The notes beneath the pieces were generated by a model. It did not search any database and had not been told where the DNA came from. It saw only the letters and a program-made list of their open reading frames with translations. A program made the translations under genes and the position numbers. This document shows positions 1 through 10,236 of a stretch of DNA of 15,026 nucleotides, piece by piece (the first letter of the stretch is position 1; every line of letters begins with the position of its first letter). Origin of the DNA: Smittium mucronatum (lineage: Eukaryota; Kickxellomycota; Harpellomycetes; Harpellales; Legeriomycetaceae); contig LSSL01007165.1 in assembly GCA_001953115.1 (NCBI GenBank), positions 1 to 15,026 of the forward strand, in the 5' to 3' direction.

Positions 1-66
1 AATTTTATTATAAGATAACTTCATTAAAAACCATACTAAAAAAATATGAAAAAAGAAAAAGGCGTA
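1..66. repeat. Left copy of a direct repeat found at both window ends
   Basis: This AT-rich stretch matches 14960-15026 in the same orientation, with about six substitutions and one single-base indel in an A run. Shared landmarks are the string ATAACTTCATTAAAAA near base 15-30 and the A-rich tail ending in CGTA. The left boundary is cut by the window start, so the full unit is unknown. In this copy it leads straight into the G+C-rich block that starts near 96, so the repeat unit probably includes that block. The second copy is cut off before that point, so this is inference. Two of the differences are C here and T in the right copy. Confidence 0.85.
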
Positions 67-544
67 TAGAAAAGACTATTACCCCAAATAAAATAAGTTC
101 CTTTGCCGGACTACCGGCTGCGTACCTACGGGAAAAGGGTTCAATCTACCAACCGAAAGACCCCCCCTGGCATTGCTTCAAGTAGGCTGGATGACTGAGG
201 TTACGTGCCGTCATGAATTAAGCTCTTTGTCAATAAACAACAGTTCATTGAAGCTATTGAGCTCCTAGTCAGAGCCTACTTCTAACAGGATTAATAAAAT
301 TAGGCTCCTACCTAAACGTGGGTTTGATCGACATGGCTTTCCTACAAATAGCTGTCAGACGCTGAGATTCTTCTTACTGTCGAACGCTGGACTTGTGCAC
401 TAGACTATGTCTCAGCTGTGCTAAACGATCGGTTCCTCCTGTTTCTAGATGGTCCTCCTCTGGAGTCGCTGTCCTCCGAATCGCTGTGCGCTGTCTCCAC
501 TATTCCCAACCAAGAATAGTACAACGCTGCGTGAAATTTTAGTT

Positions 545-568
545 TAGTGTACTTCTAAAAGTACACTA
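545..568. other. Perfect 10-bp hairpin with a 4-base loop
   Basis: TAGTGTACTT at 545-554 is the exact reverse complement of AAGTACACTA at 559-568, around the loop CTAA. It lies at the right part of the G+C-balanced block and overlaps no gene. In RNA from either strand this would be a stable stem. The longest open frame of the block ends at 540, just before it. Whether it is transcribed is unknown. Confidence 0.7.
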
Positions 569-573
569 TTAAG

Positions 574-609
574 CCCCTAAACCACGGCAAGGTATTTCAC
601 TCTTAGGGG
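574..609. other. 7-bp hairpin with a 22-base loop
   Basis: CCCCTAA at 574-580 pairs perfectly with TTAGGGG at 603-609. It begins six bases after the 10-bp hairpin that ends at 568. The outer AAG at 571-573 can also pair with CTT at 613-615 across a 3-base bulge. The loop carries the string CCACGGCAAGG. The tandem arrangement of two stems suggests a structured RNA or a DNA-level structure rather than protein-coding sequence. No known RNA family was recognised. Confidence 0.55.
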
Positions 610-923
610 ATACTTACCTTTAAGTTCTAAATTTACCTATAAAAATCCCCCTTTATCCCCGGAAATAAATGCATCTTTTTTATTTTTGAGTAAAAGAATT
701 AAACCAAAAACAATTCAAAAAAAAAATTTCATTGATATTTTGGTATTAATTTTTAGGTTCTATTGCTTTCCAAATAATTTAAAAAATTAATTTGACTAAA
801 TTTTAATATGACTTTTTACATAAGTAGATGCGTTTAAAATAAGCAAATTATATTCAATGATTTTTCAAATATCAAAGACATTCGAGTTATATACAGTGTA
901 TAATAATTATACTTAAGCTAATC

Positions 924-940
924 AAAAAAAAAAAAAAAAA
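924..940. repeat. Poly(A) run of 17
   Basis: There are seventeen consecutive A residues. A run of this length can mark the 3' end of a retroposed insertion on the plus strand. However, long A and T runs are common throughout this AT-rich DNA, no target-site duplication was recognised, and nothing gene-like precedes it within several hundred bases. Chance slippage growth is the simpler reading. Confidence 0.8.
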
Positions 941-1456
941 GAACATATATGTCAATGCTAAAAAATTTTCCTAGGTAACCTTTGACTTTAGATCCTTATT
1001 TATTTCTAAAAAAAATTAATAAATTTGTTATGAAAGTGGTAAATTTATTGTATAAAAGTGAGAATGTATTATATATATATATGAAAAAGAATAAAAAAGC
1101 CTAAATTTTTTTTTAGTTTTAGTGTCCAAAGTAGATTTTTTAAATTAACTGGTATTTTTTTCTTTTTTAGCTAATTGTTCCTTTACTAAACAAGATTTAT
1201 ACCTCATGAATATCTTATATCTAGTTTCGAAATTTTTACTTGAAAATGACTCAAAACTCTTATGTAAGATTTTTAGATGAATTTAAAAAAAAAGTATATT
1301 TTGCGTTTTTTCTATATAGGTGGGGGTAAATATGAGGCTGAAATTTTCAAAATAATCAAGATAATCGAAATCATAATCTATCTAAATAGATTTAGTTTTA
1401 AAAATTATAAATAATTTTACTGAAAAAAAACTAAGGAAAATTCTAAAAATCAAAAT

Positions 1457-1476
1457 ATAAAATAAAATAAAATAAA
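1457..1476. repeat. Short tandem repeat, (ATAAA)4
   Basis: There are four exact consecutive copies of the pentamer ATAAA, followed by GG. It is a simple-sequence repeat in non-coding AT-rich DNA, and no function is implied. Confidence 0.85.
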
Positions 1477-2880
1477 GGAAATTTGCTTTTTTAAAAATTA
1501 ATTTTAAGTCCAGCTGTTTTTTTAATGGTCTATAATTTTTCGTATGGTGAATATTTTATTTCTTTAGTTTTTAGATCTATTTTTTTTTAGCACAATATTT
1601 CATATTTACATACTGGCGAATACCAATAGGGTTTTTAAGCCAAATTTTTTTTTATAGTTGTTTCAAAACTATTTATATTAATTTTAAATCTATTTATTTG
1701 TAATTGAGAAATATATATCACTGGTTTTTCAACATTTACGGACCATTGTTTTGTCTAAAGGCACTTTTTTCTACAGCTCTTCAATGGTTGAAATTTCAAT
1801 ATTTATAATTTTCTTTTCTTATTTCTAAATTATAGGCCATTTAATAAAAGCTTTAAAACATGAATATATTTATGAAATACTTTAATTTATATTATCCAAT
1901 TATCTATGAATGTAATATTTAAATCAGAAAACTGAGGTGAAAATTATCCTTGAGCTCAAGTGGCTCGAAAAATAATCCAAAAACAACATCCAAATTATAC
2001 TCTATATCGAATAAAATTATGAAAATAAAAAAATTTCAATCTATAAAAAGGGTCAGTATCGATTAAATAGTTACCATTTAAACACTAGGTCTATTAAACC
2101 TTGGTTATTTTTCTAGTGAAAACCTGACAAGTGTGCGCGATATGCAAAATTTAGTACATTTTATCTAAATCTAAATGTATATGATGGATAAACAAAAAAA
2201 AAGATTTATCTCCACAAATTGAGTCAATTTTTTTAAAAAATTGTTTTTAATAATATGCAATCATTTTGAATTTCAATACCGCATTATAAAATGGTGTTAC
2301 AAATATTTAATCAAGATTTTATTTAAATTTTTTAATTATTAATAATTTCTTGAATAAAAAAATAAAATCTAACTCTTTAATGATAGGTAGACTAAATTTT
2401 GCTACTATTTTGAATTAAATGACAACTTTAAATTGTAGATATGTTATGAAATGAATTTTTTAAAAGGTATTCCTTTATAATCTGTCAAATATAATCTTTA
2501 AATGAATAAAAAACAAATATGAAAAAATAACCATTGAATTTAAAGAGTTAGTTTTTATTATAAATTCTTTTTTCGGAACCGAATATTAATTCAAGGCCAC
2601 ATTTTAGCAGGCTATGACTTATCATTCAATATTTGAAAAAACTTAGCGAGCGATAATTTTTTAAATAAATTAAATATTTAAAATGGTCAGAATTTGATCT
2701 TTACTGGGGATATTTTTTCCGATATTAAATGGCTGAGAATTAAAATGAAAAGAATTTGGGTAATTTTTCACAATAAAAAAAGCGAAATTACTTTGTTTTT
2801 AACTCATAAATTTCTTATTACATTATTTTTTATCAATAAATCTAAATATCTGTAACAATTTATAATTATAATAATCAAAT

Positions 2881-3240
2881 CCAAAAATAAAAAAAATTCC
2901 TTGACTAAACACAACTTTGATTCCGATTCTGAATCAGCATAATAAACATCAAGAATGCGTTTAATACACTCAAAATTATAATAAACTCAATAATAAATCT
3001 ATACTCAACCCAATATTCATCTTTAATCATATAATCAATCTTAATTCGATTTAAAGCCTCATTTAAATTGCTTAATCAATCCAATCTCAAAAATAAAAAC
3101 TATATTTACATTAAATCAGATCTCCAAACCCAATTAGATTACCAGATACGGAAATATTCCTAGTACCAATAATATTAACAATAAATAAATCAATAAAAAC
3201 TTAAATTTGATTTCCTAAAATTCTAATCCATTGTTTTATA
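2881..3240. other. Strongly strand-skewed, G-depleted patch
   Basis: Hand counting of 2881-3180 gives 59 C against 17 G on the plus strand, with A above T in the row checked. CpA occurs about 25 times, against about five TpG. Such asymmetry is absent from the flanks read by eye. No frame looks coding. Possible readings are an old transcribed or element-derived sequence, cytosine deamination confined to the complementary strand, or replication-linked skew. The counts are direct and the cause is inference. Confidence 0.6.
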
Positions 3241-6200
3241 CAAAAAAACTCCAAATATAATTTATAACTTGGGGGTTTAAATTACCTTTGCCATAAAAAA
3301 TCACGATTAAAACTCGGAACATCTTTAATATTTATTTATTATAAGTGTAATTTGTAACTATATATATTAAATTATTAACAATAATAAATCATGTAAAAAT
3401 TTTACGTGGTCTCTAATTTTGTAGTTTCTAAACAAGTTAAATAAATTATTTATTAAATTGTTTACCTCTGTAATTTTTAATTTTTTTTACCGACTTCTGG
3501 ACTAAGCACTGATTATTGTAGTTTCAATGTGTTTTTACAACTAAATACTAAATTTCGTAAAATAAATATTAATAAATTTTTTAGATACAATCAATAGTTA
3601 AATTTGGAGGTATAAAATGTGTTCAATGGTTAGTTCAAATATCAAGATATGCAAACAAAGCTTTCTCAAAGTTACTTATAATTAGACTACATGGAAATTT
3701 TTCTTATAAATTTTTCTAATTGAAGCTTTTTTTGTTATAATTAATATAAAAAAAATAGAACTTATCTTTTAAATCAAATATTAAATCAAAAACATATCTA
3801 TAGATTCTAAAAATTACAAAAAAAGATTTAAATAGTGAAAAAAAGTGTGGGAGAGGTAATACAGTCTCAACGCCACTTTTCTACTAATCATATATATTCA
3901 TCGAATCCAAAACTCTGGCTATTTCGTATTTTCATCCAAAAAAAATAAGAATTAAAACACTCAAATCATCGAGATAGTAATGAATTTTTTTGAAATTTAC
4001 AAATTGAGCAAGATTAAACCAAAATTTAATTTATAAAAAATTAAAAAATATCAGTTTGCCTAAAATCCTGATCTTTTAAGGCTCGGTTAATCAAAAATAA
4101 AGGTTCATATACAGTCCAAATTTTTCATATCACAATCAAATTTATAAATATAAAGAGAAAAAAATTTCAATAATTAAATTTATTTTACCTGATTTTAATC
4201 TTTATTTCTCAATAAATTTTTCTTATCTTCATAGCCTGATTGAGGATTTTTTTATCAAGTTAATCCTCCCATTTTTTATCTAATAAAACTTCTTTCCCAT
4301 CAATGCTTTTATTTCAAGGATAGAACAGTATTTCTGATTGATTTAGTAATTTATAAAACTATTTCTAGGTCTTAAACCCACTTTAAATTTTATTTTTGAG
4401 AATTTTTTTTATACCACTGAAATTAACGGAGACCCCATAAATTTATTTTAAAAGATCCCAAAATACATAAAGGATTTGAAACGTTCAAAGAAATTTTTTC
4501 AAAACGTATTTTTGGGTATTACAGGAATATGCATGAAAATAAATATTTGTATCTTTTCTTATTATAAATATCTTTTCTTGAAATTTCTTCAAAACCTTCT
4601 TAATAGCCTTCTATTGTTCTTACCTCTATTTTTGAAGCCAATCAGTAACCCATCTGGAAAGCACTCCTATAGCTTTAAAATTTTAAATAGCAAATAAATT
4701 ACAAAAATAAATAAATAGAAGTATACCAAATGACAGTCAAAAAAGTTTTTTCCATGATAATCAGTGAAATATTTCATTTTAATACTCTTTAAAAGTTCTC
4801 ATTTAATTTTAAAAAATATGTAGTATAAAAGTTCAAAAAAATGGAATTGAGCTTTTCAGTCCGAACAAATATTTTTTTTTGAAATTTGTATATAATTACC
4901 TATAAGTGGATTTTTTATACAGTCAGTGGCATATTTCCAATTATGGATAAGTGTTTTTAAAAATAGTTATCATAACTGTATAATATTGACCCATCTATTC
5001 TTAGATATATCGTCACAATTACAAGATTAGATTTATGAGATTTTTGTAAAATTAATTGCTGGTATTAATAGGACCTCAACCAACTCTAAAGTTTTTCTTA
5101 TAGTCCAATATAAAATTAATTATTTTTCACCTAAACTTCTATGATTTTTTTATAAAAACTCTGTTGTAAATTTTTAATAAATGTATGGTTTTTTTACACT
5201 GAAATTACGTTTTGAAACAGGATATATTTATCCGAATTTCAATAATAGATGATTTTTCTAGAATCTTGATGTTCTTTTTTACTTTATAACAAATAAGAAA
5301 CATATGGGTCCTTTTTTTTTTGTTTTTTAAAGTTATTGGGACAAGTTTTATAAAAAATAATCAGGCTTAATTTTACACCTGGATTTTCCGAAATAATCTT
5401 ACTATAATCTTCAATTTTTAGTACTTTAAATAATACTCTGGGCAAGTCTCAGAAATCAATTATTTATTATTTACTAAAAATTCTTTGAAATCATTCAGGA
5501 TTTATCAATTAAATTTTTTTAGACTATCTCGATCGTTTCATCTGGAGTTAAAGGGGGATGTGGTTTTTCTGTATAATTATTCGCCTTCAAACTGAAAATT
5601 TCTTGCTCAGGATTACACAGCCTTTGTGTATTGAATATTAGAAAACTTGAACCCAAAAATTTTAATTCCTTCACCTCTATATACCGAAGCTACTAATGAT
5701 AGGATGATTGATTTGGTTTTAACGACTTCTGGCGATTTTTTGTGGTTTTTTAGTTTATTTTTAGTATTCTAATTTCAATAAAAAATTTTATTTTACACAC
5801 AGAAATTTCCCTATTATAATCTGTTGAAAAAATAATTATAATGATATTTAGAGTTTCCTTTTGAAATAGAGCTTGTCGCCTCAGTAAGTTTATACATATA
5901 TATATATTTATAAAGAAGGAATACTTTCAAACCCAGTTGAACCAAGATTTATTCTAGGTGAAAATGAGTTTGAGCTAGCGTTTTCAGTTTTCAATTTAAT
6001 TCTTAGTGTTATAATGCTTAATAAAAAGATGCATAATAATATTCGTTGAGATTTTTTTAAAGAGTTCAGCGATTTTTCTTTCTTCTCATTCTCAATCTAA
6101 ACCCCCAAAATTTCAAAAAAAAAATATTCCTCCTAGTAAAATTAGGTTTATAATAGCTTTGCGTTTAAAAATAAGTGAAAAAATACTCATAACTAGGCGT

Positions 6201-8880
6201 TTTTATAATATTAAAAAACTAGACTAGCAAATAATCATCATTTATTACTAGCGGGACTAATAGCTAGAATGATGCAAGGAAATTTTGTTAGATAAAAGTC
6301 TTGTTTGCAAAATAAAGACCCATAATATGATTTTTTTATAACTAGATCAGTGTAAGATTTCTAAAAAAAAAGTTTTGATTTTCAATTGATATTTAGGAGT
6401 AAAACTTCACCATTTTTTTTACCCAATTAATTTAATTCATTAAAAATTCTTGATTTCTATCGTTTCAGATGAATCTTTTGTTATAGTTCTTTATTCAGGG
6501 ATATTTTTTTACTTTATGAGATTTATGCTAACGATAATATGTTGAAAATATTTAATAGTTTATAGGATAAATTATTTTGCCATTATAGAGAGCTTTCTTT
6601 CTTTCAGAATAGCATTTTTTAGAATTTTTTTTTAATAATATTCAATTATATTCCTTTGATTATATTCCTTTTTAAATAGATTGGATTTTCAGGTGGTTGA
6701 AAAAATTCATTCTTTCGAATAAATTTGTTAATCAATATTTTTTTAAATTCAAATATTTTTATTCATTGTTTTCTAGCTGTTAAAGTTGAAATTTATTTCA
6801 TTAAGTAAAGTTTAAGGAAATTTTTAATGACATATTAGTTTTCATTTTATTTCGATTGAAAAGTCATTGGCTTGTGCCATTAGCTTTGATTCGATTTTTA
6901 TTTATTGAGCTTTAGCGAATTAAATTATTGATATTCAACAATAGGGGCCATTTTAATTTTTTGCATAAATGCTAAAATGATCTCTCTGAATAAGTCCTTT
7001 TATTTTTATTACTGAATTTATTATTTTCTCATAAATTTTAATAGTTTTTTGGCGATTATTTAAATATTTATAATTATCACAATAAATATTGGTCTTAATA
7101 CCACCTTTTAAAGAAATTAAAATAAATAATCACAAACAGATTTTCCATAAAAATTCTCTCATATATATATATAGTAGTCGTTTGTATGATCTTATCCTAA
7201 TTTTTTTTATTCTCTTAGTAATTTTGTAGCGAATATATTATCAAATATAAAAAAAATTTACAAGCCCTGATAACAATAATTTCTATAATTCCTTCATAAC
7301 TTTTTATTCTGTATTCTATATCCAGTTTTTTTGTATATATTATTTGAAAAAAATAGGATAAATATAATAGTTTATAATTTTTTGGATTATTATTATGCAA
7401 ATTTTCTCTTTATAATTGTAATGATTTATTCTCAACTATAAAATTTCCATTATTTCACCTCCGTGATCCTGAATGTCTTTAAGAAGTTGGTCATTAATTT
7501 TTTGAATATTTTATGTAATTCTACAATTTATTCATAAAACTCAAGGGCTATATTATTTCGAAGGTGATTTATTGAATATTATTATTCATTATAGTATTTT
7601 TTTAAAATTCAAGAGTTCTATTAAATAAATTTTATTTTCCACGTTTTAAATCATATATAATTTGCTATAAGTAAAAAATGCCAATCTGCCCAAAACATTG
7701 CATAACCAACCTATAATCTGATACCCATTATTAAAATCTGAGAGTAATAACTATAATTTATTTTTTATAATATTTTCCACTACTAAAATCTGTATTTCGC
7801 CGCCTATTTTTTTTTTAAAAATTAATAAAAATTGGGAGGTTTTCATGAGATTTAATAAAATTTTCCTTTTTTACACCACAATTATGGATATTATTTCCGA
7901 AATTAATAGAGAAAACTAAATTCCAATATCCCTAAATGTTAAATTTATCCCTAAAGCGTTACCAAAATTTTAATCAATGTAATGAAAAGTAGTGAATTTT
8001 TTTTCAATAAAATCACTCTTATATTGAAGATAATTAATCCTTAAAGTTTTTCACACATAAAGATAATTTAATATAAATAAATAGGGATAAAGATTCTAAA
8101 GTAAAGATAATAAAAATATCAGCATTATTTAAAATCATAAAATGTTAATTACAAAAAGAAAATTGATGGTATTGATCAAATAATATTTTATTAAAATATG
8201 GCTAAATTTTAAAAAGAATTTTTTTAGTTTTTATGATTTTTTCGTATCTATTTTTTAAAATTTCAAATATATACCACCACCTTTCCACATTTTACATTAT
8301 ATTAAAAAATATTATACTTTTAGAATTTATCGGTATCTAGAATTAAAACACAATTAATCGAAAAAATGAGATAAAGATAAAAATATCCTCTGAAATCGTG
8401 AAAATGGTGAAATAAATATTTAATATATAGTTTCGAAATTTCCACTTGATTTAAATTGTATCAAGGGTTTTAAAAATAATAACATTTCTATTCAATTTTA
8501 AATATTAAATGTAAGGCCATGAAAGGACGCTGTAAAAATAATAATATTTAATTAAAGTGAAGCTAATATGATAATTTTTATACACTTTGATTAATTTAAT
8601 ATTTGTTTTTATTAAATATTTAGATATAGATAAAAAGAGTCTGATTTTAAATGATCAAAACGTCTAGGGAATATAATATTTTTTACTAAAGTCTTGTGAG
8701 GTTATTTGATGTTCAATTAGGTTTTTATCATGTTTTTTTTTGAATATTGAAGCTTGGAGTGAGCTAGATAACCCCTATTACTATCAAAAATTAATTATAT
8801 CTGTATATAATCTAATGGGTCAATTTATTGAGTTCCCTTAAAAAAAAATCCCATTAATTTTTTTTTAGTGATAAAGAGCA
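3241..8880. other. Long AT-rich gene desert
   Basis: No supported gene was found over this stretch. The longest open frames (73 and 61 codons, at 4476-4697 on plus and 7215-7400 on minus) are built from Phe, Leu, Ile, Asn, Lys and Tyr, as expected of random AT-rich DNA. They have no recognisable motif. Simple repeats include (AT)n runs near 5895-5907 and 7161-7172 and a 14-base tandem duplication at 6645-6672. From about 5000 onward the plus strand is T-rich (32 T against 18 A in the row 6601-6660). No tRNA, rRNA or element terminus was recognised. Confidence 0.6.
6645..6672. repeat. 14-base tandem duplication
   Basis: The unit ATTATATTCCTTTG at 6645-6658 is followed immediately by a copy at 6659-6672 that differs only in the last base. 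It is a local slippage duplication in non-coding DNA. Confidence 0.8.
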
Positions 8881-10215
8881 GATTTTAGTGGCAAAAATGC
8901 AGTGGATAGCATATTTTATTGATCAGTGTTTAATTTTAGTTATGATTATCAGGTTTTGGGTTGATTATAAAGATATTAATGATGATAAAATTCTAACCAT
9001 TTACAAAACTCAAAACTTTTACCACCATAAAATTGCTGCGATTAGGAGTACGAAAAATATACCAAAACTTTTTTTTTCAATGTATTTTTTCGTTGTTTTC
9101 TTTAATAAACTATTATTTTTATTATGTTTATTTAGTTACAATTAAAAAATCCAAAAGAATACTCGTTTTTATTTTATTTATTTTCTGCCCAGTTAGATAT
9201 AGAACGAACCATAAGTACGAAAATAAATCAATTTAATTTTAATAATAAGCTTTTTTTAAACGATATTTCATATTATACAAACTCTGATTTTTAGGATTTT
9301 TTTTTTTTTTTTGATTTTTGAATTTTAATTTTTTTATTCAAAAAAAATCAAATAAAAAAATCATTTGTATTTAAATTTCTTATACACCAATTTTTTCAAT
9401 TCGAAAAAATATAGCATTGAGTATATAATAAATAAATTTTTAATTAGAATTATTAAAGATTAAGGAATTGAAGTTCAAATTTCATTTATAAAGAATTTTT
9501 TTCTCAATCACTCATTAAATACATAATAAATTTGTGGACTGTTAATTCAGTTTTACCGATGCTTTCAATGGATCGTTTATTGATGAAAATATTATGTTAA
9601 TCATGGATTTAAACTTAATTTATATCCCTCCTATGCTTATATTATCTCATTTTTTGCTTCTAGAGGTATGAAATTTTTTCAGTTTAAATTTATGAGTTAA
9701 AATTTTCAAACTCACCAATTCTTATCTATTTTAAATTTTTGAGGAGATTCTAAAACATTTTTTGTTTTCAACTGCGTTCATTTCGCACATTATTATTATT
9801 TTTTCGTCTAGTATTTTTCTATAAAAATTGTTTTTCTGCCGTCAAATATAGTGGTTATCATCCTTCTTACTTGTTTTTTATTAATAGAAGTCAGCCTTCT
9901 TTTAATTTTTTAGTTACAAAAATAATATGTTTATCCTCCTCTAGAAATATGCGATCCTGTTTAATATCTTTTAAAATTTTCATATTTATAATGGTCTTAG
10001 TATATTTGATAAGGATATCGTAATATTTTAATGCAAGAACAAAGATTTTATTAATGGGTTTCTTATTTTGATTTTTTTTCAAGAAAAATATATCTGATCT
10101 TACCATCACTTTCAAGTAGGCAAAAACTATAAATTATAAAAATTATTCAAGCTATTTCTTTAACTCTAGGGTTTTTTATACTTGTTTTTTCTGCTATTCA
10201 TTTTTAATTTTTTTT
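8881..10215. other. AT-rich stretch without a supported gene
   Basis: Open frames of 67-85 codons occur at 8888-9145 and 9033-9236 on plus and 9891-10115 on minus. The first two overlap in different frames, are rich in Phe, Leu, Tyr and Lys, and show no domain or signal I know. I treat all three as chance frames of AT-rich DNA. The stretch also contains a 16-T run at 9297-9312 that forms part of an inverted repeat. No RNA gene was recognised. Confidence 0.55.
9297..9362. repeat. AT-only imperfect inverted repeat with a 16-T run
   Basis: Sixteen T residues at 9297-9312 lead into GATTTTTGAA (9313-9322). The downstream segment 9337-9362 begins TTCAAAAAAAATC and continues with a further A-rich run. 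The two arms can pair imperfectly over about 20 bases around a loop of about 14. In such AT-rich DNA, part of this complementarity is expected by chance. It may be a cruciform or a slippage hotspot, with no further function implied. Confidence 0.5.
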
Positions 10216-10236
10216 GAGGGGGGGGGGGATGGAGGA
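10216..10236. other. Isolated purine tract with 11 consecutive G
   Basis: Eleven G residues occupy 10218-10228, within a run that is purine except for one T and reads GA-G11-ATGGAGGA. It is preceded by eight T. A G run this long is striking in DNA of about 20% G+C. A polypurine tract next to an LTR retroelement's right end would look like this, but no LTR, integrase or terminal TG/CA pair could be recognised beside it. A sequencing or assembly error in the run length is possible. Confidence 0.6.

Larger units (their letters stand above)
96..660. repeat. G+C-balanced block of unknown nature, probably the body of a dispersed repeat
   Basis: This block rises abruptly from about 20% to about 50% G+C and falls back after a CCCC-rich edge near 646-662. 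It follows the 66-base sequence that recurs at the right end of the window, so it is probably part of a repeated element. On the plus strand three frames stay open over parts of it: 92-265 (stop at 266), 352-516 (stop at 517) and 366-539 (stop at 540). None has a convincing start codon at its head, and a further 44-codon stretch (269-400) follows the first stop. It holds perfect hairpins at 545-568 and 574-609, and alternative pairings among 180-187, 274-281 and 301-307. I found no tRNA cloverleaf, no conserved rRNA strings and no reverse transcriptase or transposase motif. Candidates are a non-autonomous element, a solo LTR, an rDNA-spacer-like repeat or a structured RNA. Neither strand nor function is established. 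Confidence 0.5.
661..2880. other. AT-rich stretch without a supported gene
   Basis: No frame carries a convincing protein. The stretch contains a run of 17 A at 924-940, an (AT)6 run at 1071-1082, and four tandem copies of ATAAA at 1457-1476. Long T and A runs are scattered throughout. I saw no tRNA, no recognisable element termini and no coding-like composition. Degenerate remnants of old elements too mutated to read by eye cannot be excluded. Confidence 0.6.

Noticed and set aside
137..150. GGGTTCAATCTACC, resembling a tRNA or SINE B box.
   Set aside because: It matches the consensus only partly, no A box lies at the expected distance, and no cloverleaf can be folded around it.
605..622. 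On the minus strand the same bases read AAG-GTAAGTAT, a consensus 5' splice donor.
   Set aside because: No coding frame ends at it on the minus strand, and no credible acceptor with a continuing frame was found.
610..624. ATACTTACCTT, identical to the 5' end of U1 snRNA, on the plus strand.
   Set aside because: The following 150 bases are nearly pure A+T and show none of the U1 stem-loops. An 11-base match is not enough, and the first bases belong to the 574-609 stem region.
96..660. Group I intron or rRNA fragment for the G+C-balanced block.
   Set aside because: A minus-strand string near 401-411 (AGACATAGTCT) recalls the S element of group I introns, but no partner R element was found. 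Conserved small- and large-subunit rRNA strings are absent on both strands.
4476..4697. 73-codon open frame on plus.
   Set aside because: Composition is dominated by Phe, Leu, Ile, Lys, Asn and Ser as expected of AT-rich random sequence. There is no motif, and coding-type G+C is lacking.
7215..7400. 61-codon open frame on minus.
   Set aside because: Tyr, Ile and Lys-rich AT-type composition with no recognisable feature.
8888..9236. Two overlapping plus frames of 85 and 67 codons, with a hydrophobic C-terminus in the first.
   Set aside because: They overlap in different frames and the hydrophobic stretch is encoded by T runs. There is no family resemblance.
9891..10115. 74-codon open frame on minus, Lys and Ile-rich.
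   Set aside because: Composition matches background AT DNA. No motif or supporting context was seen.
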